Assembly (NCBI GenBank): GCA_000824785.1
Contig: CCNB01000017.1
Coordinates: 58,104 to 122,103, forward strand
Direction of reading: 5' to 3'
DNA: 64,000 bases
Origin: Mesorhizobium plurifarium
Lineage (GTDB): Bacteria; Pseudomonadota; Alphaproteobacteria; Rhizobiales; Rhizobiaceae
The notes under the pieces were generated by a model, which was given only the letters and a program-made list of their open reading frames with translations, made no database searches and was not told where the DNA came from. Position numbers and translations under genes: made by a program. Numbering within the stretch: position 1 is the first letter of the stretch; each line of letters begins with the position of its first letter. This document shows positions 49,813 through 58,771 of this stretch, one piece after another.

Positions 49813-52269
49813 ATGGCTGGGCGTGGCCGGGGTGCGGAGGAGGGCGGGGAAACGACAGCTGGCGTCAGCGAGCGCCTGATGTTTGCCCGTGCCGAGCCCA
49901 CCGCAGAAGCGCCGCTTTCGCTTCCGGAACTCCGTCCACCCGCCGAACGACCGCCGCCCGGTGGCGGTGCGCTGCAGTCAGCCTTGCCAACAGCCACCGT
50001 CGGCAGGATCCGCAAGCAGCTTGGCCGCGTTTCGCTTCCTGCGCTGCGCCGAAGCGTTGCGGTCGCTGCCGCCACCGAGCTCGACCGCGGCGTCGGCTTT
50101 CTGCTGGTGCCGGTGTTCCTGGCCGCCGGCGTGATCTATTACTTTTCGCTGAGCACCGAGCCGGATCTCTACAGGCCGCTTGCGGCGGTGGCTCTGATGG
50201 CTGTCTGCGCGGCGGCCTCGCGATCCTGGCAGAGAACGCATCTTGTCTTCATGGCGTCGCTTTTCTGCGCGCTCGGCTTTCTCGCGGCCAAGGTGGAGAC
50301 CTGGCGGATGGCGACCCCGACGCTGGGGTCCGAGATCCAGACACGGCTGACGGGCCGCCTCGTCACCGCCGAGGCGATGGCCAACGGCCGTGTCCGGCTG
50401 ACGATTGAGCTGATTTCCACGGAGCATCCGAAGCTGCGCTACGCGCCGGACCGCGTCAGGCTGTCGGCGCGCAGTATCCCGCCCGGCATGACGGCCGGGT
50501 CGATGCTGACGGGCTATGCCAAGCTGTTGCCGCCGACGGGCCCGGTTCGGCCGGACAGCTACGATTTTTCCTTCGACAGCTACTTTGCCGGCATCGGCGG
50601 CAGCGGGTTTTTCCTAGGCGATCCGAAGCTGATTGCGCCAGTGGAGGCGCCCTTTGGCGCGCGCGTCGCATCGGCAGTCGAAAACGCGCGCGAAGGGATC
50701 GCCGATCACATCAGGAGCAGCATCGGCGGATCCGAGGGCGAGATCGCGGCAGCGCTGATCGTCGGCGTGCGCGCCGGCATTCCGGAGCCGATCAACGAGT
50801 CGATGCGGCGCACCGGCATCTACCACATCATCTCGATCTCCGGCCTGCACATGGCGCTGGTCGCCGGCACGATCATGGTGCTTTTGCGCGGCGCCTTCGC
50901 GCTGTTTCCCGATTTCTCGTCGCGCCGGCCGGTGAAGAAATATGCCGCTGGGATCGCGCTCATCTCGATCGCGGCATACCTCGTGATCTCCGGCATCGTG
51001 GTGGCGGCCGAGCGAAGCTTCATTATGCTCGCCGTGATGCTCGCCGCCGTGCTCTTCGACCGCGCGGCGCTCACCATGCGCAACCTGGCGATCTCGGCCA
51101 TCGCCGTGATCCTCGTCTCGCCGCATGAAGTGGTCGGCCCGAGCTTCCAGATGTCCTTCGCCGCCACCGCCGCCCTGGTCGGCGCCTATGCCGGCTTTGC
51201 CGACTATCGCGCCGGCAAAACGACCGCGCCGCCGGCAAAGCGTTCGTTCCTCGGGTTCCTGTCGCGAAAACTGGCGGTCGGTGTGGGTGGCGCCGCCGTG
51301 ACGTCGCTCATCGCGGGCAGCGCGACGTTGCTGTTTGCGATCTGGCATTTCCAGCGCGTGTCGCCGCTCAGCCTGCTCGCCAATCTGGCGGTCATGCCGA
51401 TCGTCTCGCTGATCGTCATGCCGTTCGCCGTGCTGAGCGCACTGGCCATGCCCTTCGGCTTCGACGGTCCGTTCCTCTTTGTCATGGGCAAGGGGCTGAC
51501 GGCGATGATCGCCATTTCGGCGTGGATCTCCGAGCGCTCACCGGTCGACGCCGTCGGGCTGATCTCGATCCAGTCGGTGCTGCTGGCGACGGTCGCGCTG
51601 GTGATCGCGACGATGGCCACCACCTGGCTGAGGCTTGCCGCCGTTCCCTTTGCGCTCGCCGCGCTGCTGGCCATTCCGCATGTCCGCACGCCGGATGTGC
51701 TCATTTCCGAGGACGCGCATCTGGTGGCGATGCCGATCGGCGGCGGCGAGCTTGCCGTCAATCGCGAACGTTCCAACGAGTTCACCACCGACAACTGGAA
51801 ACGGGCGCTGAAAGCCGAGACAATCGTGCCGCCGGAGACGTTTGCCAAAGATGCGCTAGACATCGCCGATCCCGTCGACCTGCCGCCCGGCTCGCCGTTC
51901 TATTGTACGGGTGATCTCTGCATCGGCCGGCATCCGTCCGGCGCCATCATCGCGCTCGCGGAAAACCGCGACAGCGCCCGGCCTGCCTGCGGCTTCGCTG
52001 ATCTCATCGTCATCAACGACGCCACCGCCTACAATCCTTGCTACGATCCGCGCGTGCTTGTCGTCACCAAGCGGCAGCTGGCGCGCGACGGCAGCGCCGC
52101 CGTCTTCTTCGATCCGCAATCGGCAACCGCGCGGCCGGTCGTCCGCTATGCTGTGGAAGAGCCATATCGGCCCTGGCACGAGCAGCGGAAATATACTCGC
52201 GAGGCGAGAGGACTGCCGCCTTATCAAAAGCCTGAGCGGGCGGATGCGAAACCTTCGCTACCGGATTAA
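49813..52269 (+). CDS. comEC: ComEC/Rec2-family DNA-uptake channel
   Basis: ComEC carries transforming DNA across the inner membrane. From ATG 49813 the product has 818 residues: a polar N-terminus, a first span, a DUF4131 region (about 170-300), the competence core with YHIISISGLHMALVAG, and many spans to about 640. The C-terminal about 150 residues have no HxHxDH motif, so the metallo-beta-lactamase nuclease domain of classical ComEC is missing or degenerate, as in many alphaproteobacterial members. Long frame upstream is antisense to gltX. It is the partner of dprA (2.8 kb) in principle. Confidence 0.9.
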   Translation: MAGRGRGAEEGGETTAGVSERLMFARAEPTAEAPLSLPELRPPAERPPPGGGALQSALPTATVGRIRKQLGRVSLPALRRSVAVAAATELDRGVGFLLVPVFLAAGVIYYFSLSTEPDLYRPLAAVALMAVCAAASRSWQRTHLVFMASLFCALGFLAAKVETWRMATPTLGSEIQTRLTGRLVTAEAMANGRVRLTIELISTEHPKLRYAPDRVRLSARSIPPGMTAGSMLTGYAKLLPPTGPVRPDSYDFSFDSYFAGIGGSGFFLGDPKLIAPVEAPFGARVASAVENAREGIADHIRSSIGGSEGEIAAALIVGVRAGIPEPINESMRRTGIYHIISISGLHMALVAGTIMVLLRGAFALFPDFSSRRPVKKYAAGIALISIAAYLVISGIVVAAERSFIMLAVMLAAVLFDRAALTMRNLAISAIAVILVSPHEVVGPSFQMSFAATAALVGAYAGFADYRAGKTTAPPAKRSFLGFLSRKLAVGVGGAAVTSLIAGSATLLFAIWHFQRVSPLSLLANLAVMPIVSLIVMPFAVLSALAMPFGFDGPFLFVMGKGLTAMIAISAWISERSPVDAVGLISIQSVLLATVALVIATMATTWLRLAAVPFALAALLAIPHVRTPDVLISEDAHLVAMPIGGGELAVNRERSNEFTTDNWKRALKAETIVPPETFAKDALDIADPVDLPPGSPFYCTGDLCIGRHPSGAIIALAENRDSARPACGFADLIVINDATAYNPCYDPRVLVVTKRQLARDGSAAVFFDPQSATARPVVRYAVEEPYRPWHEQRKYTREARGLPPYQKPERADAKPSLPD

Positions 52270-52370
52270 AGCGCGTCGCGATCTTTCAGGTTCGCTCCGT
52301 GCGCTTTAGGTTTTGATTTTACGCATGTCCTTATCCCGAAACCGGGTCCCACTTTCGGGAGACATGCTTT
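52268..52370. repeat. Palindromic mosaic repeat, family C (copy 1)
   Basis: Two hairpin units: AAAGCGC (52268-52274) with GCGCTTT (52301-52307), and GCATGTC (52323-52329) with GACATGC (52361-52367), the latter nesting CCCGAAA/TTTCGGG. It fills the gap between convergent comEC and lexA, beginning in the comEC TAA and ending in the lexA TAA, so it can stop both transcripts. A sister copy is at 59538-59641. Confidence 0.9.
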
Positions 52371-53109
52371 AGTAGCGGCGGATCAGCCCGACAAGCTTGC
52401 CCTGCACCTTGACCCGGTCCGGCCCGAAGATGCGGGTCTCGTAGGCCGGGTTGGCGGCCTCCAACGCGATCGAGGCGCCCTTGCGGCGGAAGCGCTTGAG
52501 CGTCGCTTCCTCGTCATCGACCAGCGCGACCACGATCTCGCCCGGGCTTGCCGTGTTGGCGTTGCGGATGATGACGGTGTCGCCGTCGAAGATGCCTGCT
52601 TCGATCATCGAGTCGCCCTTGACCTCGAGCGCGTAATGCTCGCCGCCGGCGATCATGTCCGGCGGCACTGTGATCGAATGCGTCTGGTGCTGGATGGCGT
52701 CGATCGGCACGCCGGCGGCGATGCGGCCCATCACCGGAATGGATACGGCGGACCCGGCATCGTCGTCATTGCTTGGCGTCGGGGCGCGCGATGCCGCAGC
52801 CGGCTTGATCTGACGGTTGAGATTGTTCTGCCCCAGGCTTCCCTGGATGACGCTCGGCGAAAACTTCTTCGCTGCGTTGAGGCCGGGGGCGATCGAGTCG
52901 GGCAGCCGCAACACTTCCAGCGCGCGCGCCCGGTTCGGCAGCCGGCGAATGAAGCCGCGTTCCTCCAGCGCCGTAATCAGCCGGTGGATGCCGGACTTGG
53001 AGGCGAGGTCGAGCGCTTCCTTCATCTCGTCGAAAGACGGCGGAATCCCGCTTTCCTTCAGCCTTTCGTGGATGAACATCAGAAGTTCATGTTGTTTGCG
53101 CGTCAGCAT
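52369..53109 (-). CDS. lexA: SOS repressor LexA
   Basis: The 246-residue LexA begins LTRKQHELLMFIHERLKESGIPPSFDEMKEAL (winged helix). A long Ala/Ser/Pro-rich linker follows (about 75-120). The self-cleavage bond lies at A132-G133 in GRIAAGVPI, with S167 in GDSMIEAGI and K205 in ATLKRF as the Ser-Lys dyad. ATG 53109 gives the family start. It is the last gene of the moeA block but has its own operator upstream (53171-53185). Confidence 0.96.
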   Translation of the reverse strand: MLTRKQHELLMFIHERLKESGIPPSFDEMKEALDLASKSGIHRLITALEERGFIRRLPNRARALEVLRLPDSIAPGLNAAKKFSPSVIQGSLGQNNLNRQIKPAAASRAPTPSNDDDAGSAVSIPVMGRIAAGVPIDAIQHQTHSITVPPDMIAGGEHYALEVKGDSMIEAGIFDGDTVIIRNANTASPGEIVVALVDDEEATLKRFRRKGASIALEAANPAYETRIFGPDRVKVQGKLVGLIRRY

Positions 53110-53170
53110 GGCGGCCCCCACGGGTTCTGAAACCAGAATCAGAAAAACAAACCCAGAACAAACACTATCT

Positions 53171-53185
53171 GTTCCAGTTGTGTTC
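53171..53185. promoter_or_regulatory. LexA operator (SOS box) upstream of lexA
   Basis: GTTC (53171-53174), seven bases, GTTC (53182-53185) is the exact alphaproteobacterial LexA site, read on the plus strand; on the lexA strand it is GAAC-N7-GAAC. It lies 62 bases before the lexA start, between a GTTGCG -35-like and a -10-like sequence, so LexA should repress its own gene. Confidence 0.88.
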
Positions 53186-53225
53186 CGCAACCGTTTAAAG
53201 TTTAGTGAATTTGTTGACGTTTTGT

Positions 53226-54431
53226 TCAGCGTAACATCAGAACGCTGCATTCGGCGCCGGTCTCGGCTGCCGGCGCGAAAGGCTCGCGCACGATCAGGCC
53301 GTTGGCGTCGGCGAGCATTCTGAGCATCGAGGAGTCCTGGATGCTGAAGGGAGTCGCGACCAGCGTGCCGCCATCCTCGCGCACGACGGCGCGCACATAG
53401 TCCTGCCTGAGGTCGTTGGCCTGCATCGCGGCGCCCAGCCGGGCCGCCCGCACGTCCTGCCTGTGGTCGCGGCCGCCGAGCCGGGCAAGCAGAGGCTTCA
53501 GGAAAAGCTGCGAGCAGACGATGCTGGCCACCGGGTTGCCGGGCAGGCCGATGCAGCGGACATTGCCAAGCCGGCCGAACATCAGTGGTTTGCCGGGGCG
53601 CATGGCGATCTTCCAGAAGTCGAGCTTCATGCCTTCGCCGGTCAGCACGTCATGGATCAGGTCGTGGTCGCCGACGGAGGCGCCGCCGAGCGTGACGATC
53701 ACATCGGCATTCGCCTCGACCGCATTCCTGACCAACGCGGCGATCGCCTCCTTGCGGTCGGCGGCGATGCCGAGATCGAGCGCACGTGCGCCGACCGACT
53801 GGGCGGCGGCGGCGACGCCATATGCATTCGACGAAATGATCTGATCGGGGCCGAGCGCGCTGCCCGGGGGCAGCAGTTCATCGCCGGTGGCGATGATTGC
53901 GACCAGCGGCCGGCGTACGACATTCAGGGCGGGATGGTTGGCCGAGGCGGCCAGCGAAAGGGCTGCCGCATCGAGCACACGGCCCTTTTCGAGCAGCACG
54001 TCGCCCTCACCGAAGTCGAGCCCGCGGCGGCGTACATTGCGTGCTTGCGCGGTCGGTTCCGTGACCTCGATCCTGCCATTGCCGAGGTCACGGACGTTTT
54101 CCTGAATGACGATGGTGTCGGCGCCTTCAGGCAGCGGCGCGCCGGTGAAGATGCGCACGGCCTGGCCTTCGCCGACGGTCCCGGAGAAACCGCGGCCGGC
54201 AGGCGCCGTGCCTATGACTTCGAGTTGCGCCGGCGCCGAAGCGACGTCGGCGGCGCGCGCGGCGTAGCCGTCCATGGCGGAGGCGTTGAAGGGCGGCTGC
54301 GTGCGCAGCGCCACGACCGGTTCCGCCAGGACCCGCGCGGCTGCATCCGCCAGCGGAATGCTTTCGCCCGGCAAAGGTGCTGCGCCATCGAGCAGGCGTT
54401 CGAGCGCTTCGGCGACCGGAACCAAAGCCAT
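53226..54431 (-). CDS. moeA: Molybdopterin molybdenumtransferase
   Basis: MoeA inserts molybdenum into adenylylated molybdopterin. The 401 residues contain QPPFNASAMDGYAARA, GRGFSGTVGEGQAVRIFTGAPLPEGADTIV, IIATGDELLPPGS, VTLGGASVGDHDL and GLPGNPVASIVC. Its ATG overlaps the moaC stop by one base (TGATG). Adjacent moaC supports cofactor synthesis as the joint role. Confidence 0.96.
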   Translation of the reverse strand: MALVPVAEALERLLDGAAPLPGESIPLADAAARVLAEPVVALRTQPPFNASAMDGYAARAADVASAPAQLEVIGTAPAGRGFSGTVGEGQAVRIFTGAPLPEGADTIVIQENVRDLGNGRIEVTEPTAQARNVRRRGLDFGEGDVLLEKGRVLDAAALSLAASANHPALNVVRRPLVAIIATGDELLPPGSALGPDQIISSNAYGVAAAAQSVGARALDLGIAADRKEAIAALVRNAVEANADVIVTLGGASVGDHDLIHDVLTGEGMKLDFWKIAMRPGKPLMFGRLGNVRCIGLPGNPVASIVCSQLFLKPLLARLGGRDHRQDVRAARLGAAMQANDLRQDYVRAVVREDGGTLVATPFSIQDSSMLRMLADANGLIVREPFAPAAETGAECSVLMLR

Positions 54432-54907
54432 CAGGCATCCACCTTGTAATCGCCCGACTTGCCGCCGGTCTTCTCGACCAGCCGGATACCGGAAATCACC
54501 ATGCCGCGGTCCGCCGCCTTGGCCATGTCGTAAATGGTGAGGCAAGCGACCGAGGCGGCGGTCAGCGCCTCCATCTCCACGCCGGTCTTGCCGGTGACAC
54601 GGGCGAGCGCGGTGACCCTGAGGCCGGGCAGCGTGCGGTCCGGCTCGATCTCGACGGCCACTTTGGTGAGAAGCAGCGGATGGCAAAGCGGGATCAGCTC
54701 ATGCGTCTTCTTCGCGGCCATGATGCCGGCGATACGCGCTGTGCCCAGCACGTCGCCTTTCTTGGCGTCGCCAGCAAGAATCATCTCGAGCGTTTCAGGT
54801 TGCATGGAGACAACGCCTTCGGCGATCGCCGTGCGCGTCGTCTCGGCCTTGTCGCCGACATCGACCATGTTGGCTTCGCCCTTGGCGCCGAGATGGGTGA
54901 GGGCCAT
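54431..54907 (-). CDS. moaC: Cyclic pyranopterin monophosphate synthase
   Basis: MoaC makes cPMP in molybdenum-cofactor synthesis. The 158-residue protein has THLGAKGEANMVDVGDKAET, GDVLGTARIAGIMAAKKTHELIPLCHPLLLTKV and ALTAASVACLTIYDMAKA, all standard. It begins one base after trpC ends and overlaps moeA, showing a single transcript. Confidence 0.97.
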   Translation of the reverse strand: MALTHLGAKGEANMVDVGDKAETTRTAIAEGVVSMQPETLEMILAGDAKKGDVLGTARIAGIMAAKKTHELIPLCHPLLLTKVAVEIEPDRTLPGLRVTALARVTGKTGVEMEALTAASVACLTIYDMAKAADRGMVISGIRLVEKTGGKSGDYKVDA

Positions 54908-54908
54908 A

Positions 54909-55721
54909 TCAGACGGCCTCGGCCGCTGCCTTGCCCGTCAGCAGAAGCTCGGTTGCCGCGGCCACATCGGCCTGTCGCATCAGGCTCTCGCCGACCAGGA
55001 AGGTGCCGATCTTGCTCTTCTCCAGCCGGCGGCAATCCTGATGCGTGAAGATGCCGCTTTCGCCGACCAGCAGCCGGTTCGCCGGCACCATCGGCGCCAA
55101 CCGTTCGGAAGTCTCAAGGCTGGTCTCGAAGGTCCGCAGATTGCGGTTGTTGATGCCGATCAGCCGCGACGACAATTTTAGCGCACGCTCCATTTCAGCC
55201 TCGTCATGCACCTCGATCAGAGCGTCCATGCCGAGCTCGAAGGCGGTCGCTTCGAGGTCCCTGGCCAGCGTGTCGTCGACGCTCGCCATGATGATCAGGA
55301 TCGCGTCGGCGCCCCAGGCGCGCGCTTCGTAGACCTGGTAGGGATCGAACAGGAAATCCTTGCGCAGGGCCGGCAAGCGTACCGCTGCCCGCGCCGACGT
55401 CAGGAATTCCGGCGCGCCTTGAAAGGACGGTGCATCGGTCAGCACCGAGAGACAGGCTGCGCCACCTTTCTGATAAGCCCCGGCGAGCGCCGGCGGATCG
55501 AAATCGGCGCGGATCAGGCCTTTGGAAGGGCTGGCCTTCTTGATCTCGGCGATCAGCGCGAAGTTGCCGGCCCGGCGCTTGGCGTCGAGCGCCGCGAGGA
55601 AGCCGCGCGTCGCACCGGCATCCTTTGCCCGCGCCTTGATCTCGGCCAGCGGTACTTTCGCCTTCGCCGCGGCGATCTCGTCGCGTTTGTAGGCTTCGAT
55701 CTTGCGCAGGATGTCCGACAA
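54909..55721 (-). CDS. trpC: Indole-3-glycerol phosphate synthase
   Basis: TrpC converts CdRP to indole-3-glycerol phosphate. The 270 residues carry LIAEIKKASPSKGLIRADFDP, CLSVLTDAPSFQGA, PALRKDFLFDPYQVYEARAWGADAILII, RLIGINNRNLRTFE and LLVGESGIFTHQD. The start is TTG 55721, five bases after trpD. Tryptophan pathway genes trpE/G and trpFBA are elsewhere. Confidence 0.97.
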   Translation of the reverse strand: MSDILRKIEAYKRDEIAAAKAKVPLAEIKARAKDAGATRGFLAALDAKRRAGNFALIAEIKKASPSKGLIRADFDPPALAGAYQKGGAACLSVLTDAPSFQGAPEFLTSARAAVRLPALRKDFLFDPYQVYEARAWGADAILIIMASVDDTLARDLEATAFELGMDALIEVHDEAEMERALKLSSRLIGINNRNLRTFETSLETSERLAPMVPANRLLVGESGIFTHQDCRRLEKSKIGTFLVGESLMRQADVAAATELLLTGKAAAEAV

Positions 55722-55725
55722 GGCC

Positions 55726-56736
55726 TTATCCGTTCGAAATCTCGATCAGCTTGTCCAGCACGCCAAGCGCGCGGCCGCTGTCGATCGCTTGCGCCGCCGC
55801 CGCGATGCCGTCGGCCAAAGTCGTCACCTTGCCGGCCACGACCAGCCCGGCGCCGGCATTCATCAGCACCGTATCGCGATAAGCGCCGGGCGCTCCGCCC
55901 AGCATATCGCGTAACTCCTTGGCGTTGTAGGCCGCATCGCCGCCGCGCAGCTCTTCCCTGGTGTGCCGCTTCAACCCGACGGCTTCCGGCGTCAGGGTAA
56001 AGCTGCGGATCTCGCCGCCGGCAAGCTCCGCCACCTGGGTCTCGCCCGTGGTGGTGATCTCATCATAGCCGTCGCCATGGACGACCCAGGCGTGCTCGGC
56101 GCCCAGCGCCTTCAACGTCTCGGCCACCGGCATGATCCATTCCGGCAGGAAAACGCCGACCATCTGGCGGCTGACGCCGGCGGGATTCGACAGCGGTCCG
56201 AGCAGGTTGAAGATGGTGCGGGTGCCGAGCTCGACGCGAGTCGGCCCGACATGCTTCATCGCCGGATGATGCGCCGGCGCGAACATGAAGCCGACACCGG
56301 CCTCGTGGATGCAGCGGCCGATCATTTCGGGCGAGATGTCGATCTTGACGCCCAGCGCCGTCAGCACGTCGGCGGAGCCGGTCAGCGAGGACAGGCCGCG
56401 ATTGCCATGCTTGGCGACCGGCACGCCGGCCGCGGCGATGACGAAGGCCGAAGCGGTCGAGATGTTGACCGAGTGCGAATTGTCGCCGCCGGTGCCGACG
56501 ATGTCGATGGCGCCGTGCGGCGCCTCGACGCGCAGCATCTTGGCGCGCATCGTCGCCACTGCGCCGGATATTTCGCTCACGGTCTCGCCGCGCACGCGCA
56601 GCGCCATCAGGAAGCCGCCGATCTGGCCGGGTGTCGCATCGCCCGACATGATAATGTCGAACGCCTCGCGTGCTTCCTCGAAGGAAAGCGCGGTGCCGGT
56701 GGCGACCTTGGCTATGTGTGTCTTCAGAGCGCTCAT
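55726..56736 (-). CDS. trpD: Anthranilate phosphoribosyltransferase
   Basis: TrpD joins anthranilate and PRPP. The 336-residue protein has IVGTGGDNSHSVNISTASAFVIAAAGVPVAKHGNRGLSS (PRPP and Mg binding), the GVGFMFAPAHHPAMKHVGPTRVELGTRTIFNLLGPLSNPA region and GYDEITTTGET. Its ATG overlaps the PPIase stop by four bases (ATGA). Confidence 0.97.
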   Translation of the reverse strand: MSALKTHIAKVATGTALSFEEAREAFDIIMSGDATPGQIGGFLMALRVRGETVSEISGAVATMRAKMLRVEAPHGAIDIVGTGGDNSHSVNISTASAFVIAAAGVPVAKHGNRGLSSLTGSADVLTALGVKIDISPEMIGRCIHEAGVGFMFAPAHHPAMKHVGPTRVELGTRTIFNLLGPLSNPAGVSRQMVGVFLPEWIMPVAETLKALGAEHAWVVHGDGYDEITTTGETQVAELAGGEIRSFTLTPEAVGLKRHTREELRGGDAAYNAKELRDMLGGAPGAYRDTVLMNAGAGLVVAGKVTTLADGIAAAAQAIDSGRALGVLDKLIEISNG

Positions 56737-58628
56737 CGTGTCTGTGCTTGCGAAACGGCGTTCGGATCGATGCGAACGTCATATTGCGATTGCAGCTGCG
56801 CCACCAGCTGGTCGAGCAGGTCGTCTGACATGCCGGCGCCGAAGGATTTCTGCGCGTCGTCCGGCACCGCGCTGCCGTCGGCGCCTGCCGGTTCGAAGAC
56901 CTCGGCGACCTTGAACAGAATCTGGCCGTCGCCGGTGGGCGAGGGGATCAAACCGGTACCGCCTTCGCCGACGCCGAACATCGCCGCCGCACCCTCCTTG
57001 CCGAAATCGGCATCGTCGGCTTCGCGCTTCAGGCCGCGCTTGGTCTGTTTGTCGAGCTTGAGCTCGCCGGCGATGACGTCGAGCGTGGTGCCGGCCTTGA
57101 GGCGCTTCTCCAGCTCCTTGGCCTTCGCGTCGAGCCGCTTGTCCGTCTCGGCCTCCGTCCAATCGGCCACGACCTTCTTGCGGACCTCGTCCAGCGTACG
57201 GTCGCGCGCCGGCGTGACCGACTGCACCTCGTAGAAGACAAAGCCGTTGTCCGCGGTTGTCAGGCCCTCGTTCTCGGTGTTGGGCTCTGCCGCGAACACC
57301 GACTTGATCAGCGCGGCCGATTCCGGCAGGTCGTTGACGATCGTGCCGTCCGGCCGCTGGCCGGTACGGTCGATGGCGTCGATGGTGACGACCTTGAGCT
57401 TCAGCTTCTCGGCGGCCTGGGCAAGCGAGGCGCCCGAGGCGCGGGTGTCCTCATAGCTGTCATGGACGTCGAGCAGGATGCGGCTTGCTTCGCCGAGCGC
57501 CAGGTCCTTGCGGATCTGGGCGGACACTTCCGAAAGCGGCTTCACCACTTGCGGCTTGATCTCGGTGACGCGCAAGAGCACGGGACCGAAAGCGCCCTGG
57601 ACGACCTGGCTGACCTCATTGACATTGAGCGAGAAGGCCGCATCGGCGACCGCCTTGTCGGCGATCTTGTCCTTAGACAGCGTGCCCAGCAGCGTGTCGG
57701 CCGGCGTCTTGCCCTCGGCGGTGATGAGCTTGTCGAACGTGGCGCCCGCCTTCAGCGAATCCAAAGCCGCCTTGGCCGCATCCGGTGTCTTGAACACCAG
57801 CTGCTCGATGGTGCGCGTCTCGGGCGTCGTGTAGCGCGCGATATTCTTGTTGTAGTCCTCGCTGACCTGGCTGTCGGTCACCGCGGACGGATCCGCGATG
57901 TCCTGCGGCTCCAGCCGGGCATAGGAGAATTTGCGGTATTCCGGCGCGGCATAGGTCTTCTTGTTGGCATCGAAATAGGCGTTGATGGCGCTGTCGGACG
58001 GCGCCTCGATCGGCTGCACCAGCGTCTTCGGGAGCACGAGATAGTCGATCGTGCGATCCTCGCCGCGATAGAGAGAGACCGCCTTCAGGAAGGTCTGCGG
58101 CACCTTCAGGCCGTCGGAAATCGCCTCGACGATCTGCTGGCGCACAGCCACCTGCGCGCGGTTCTTGAGGTAGTCCTCGGGCCGCATGCCGAGCTGGCGC
58201 AGGAGATATTCGAAGGTCCGGCGATCGAACTGGCCGCTGGGGCCTTTGAAAGCCGGATCCTCGCGCGTCAGGTCGGCCAGCCGGTCCTTGGAAAGGCCGA
58301 GCCCGAGCTTGCGCGCCTGCTCGTCGAGCACGGCGCCTGAAACAAGCTGGGCCAGCACCTGGTTGTCGACGCCGAGCAGCTTGGCCTGCTCCTGGGTGAT
58401 GCGCTGGCCATATTGCTGCGACAGAAGGCTGAGCTGGCGGTCATAAGCGAGGCGGTACTCGTTGATCGAGACCTCGGTGCCGCCGGCGGTGATCACCGCG
58501 TGATGGCCGCCCAGAACGCCACCCACCATGCGGGTGGTGATGCCCCAAGCGGCGAAACTGATCACCAGCAAGGACAGCAACGCCTTCGCGACCCAGGTGC
58601 CCGCCGCGCTTCTCAATATACCAAGCAT
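56733..58628 (-). CDS. ppiD: Periplasmic peptidyl-prolyl isomerase (PpiD/SurA type)
   Basis: A 631-residue membrane-anchored chaperone: an N-terminal span (LLSLLVISFAAWGI), an SurA-N-like region (YDRQLSLLSQQYGQRITQEQAKLLG ...), two helical repeats, a parvulin-like rotamase region (about 265-370: TIEQLVFKTPDAAKAALDSLKAG) and a further PpiC-like segment. It helps outer-membrane proteins fold. It heads the trpDC-moaC-moeA run, which suggests shared transcription rather than shared function. It is divergent from tpiA. Confidence 0.9.
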   Translation of the reverse strand: MLGILRSAAGTWVAKALLSLLVISFAAWGITTRMVGGVLGGHHAVITAGGTEVSINEYRLAYDRQLSLLSQQYGQRITQEQAKLLGVDNQVLAQLVSGAVLDEQARKLGLGLSKDRLADLTREDPAFKGPSGQFDRRTFEYLLRQLGMRPEDYLKNRAQVAVRQQIVEAISDGLKVPQTFLKAVSLYRGEDRTIDYLVLPKTLVQPIEAPSDSAINAYFDANKKTYAAPEYRKFSYARLEPQDIADPSAVTDSQVSEDYNKNIARYTTPETRTIEQLVFKTPDAAKAALDSLKAGATFDKLITAEGKTPADTLLGTLSKDKIADKAVADAAFSLNVNEVSQVVQGAFGPVLLRVTEIKPQVVKPLSEVSAQIRKDLALGEASRILLDVHDSYEDTRASGASLAQAAEKLKLKVVTIDAIDRTGQRPDGTIVNDLPESAALIKSVFAAEPNTENEGLTTADNGFVFYEVQSVTPARDRTLDEVRKKVVADWTEAETDKRLDAKAKELEKRLKAGTTLDVIAGELKLDKQTKRGLKREADDADFGKEGAAAMFGVGEGGTGLIPSPTGDGQILFKVAEVFEPAGADGSAVPDDAQKSFGAGMSDDLLDQLVAQLQSQYDVRIDPNAVSQAQTR

Positions 58629-58771
58629 GCATACTTCCGATTTTTGCGCATTTTCGCATGCGCCGAGTCTGAAACAAGCGCAATAGCGCCCTTCCGGTCC
58701 ACTGTCGATTGCTTTGTGACCTGATTTTGGTAGTGAGGGCGCTGCTTAATGTCGCTCGGAGAACACGCCCC

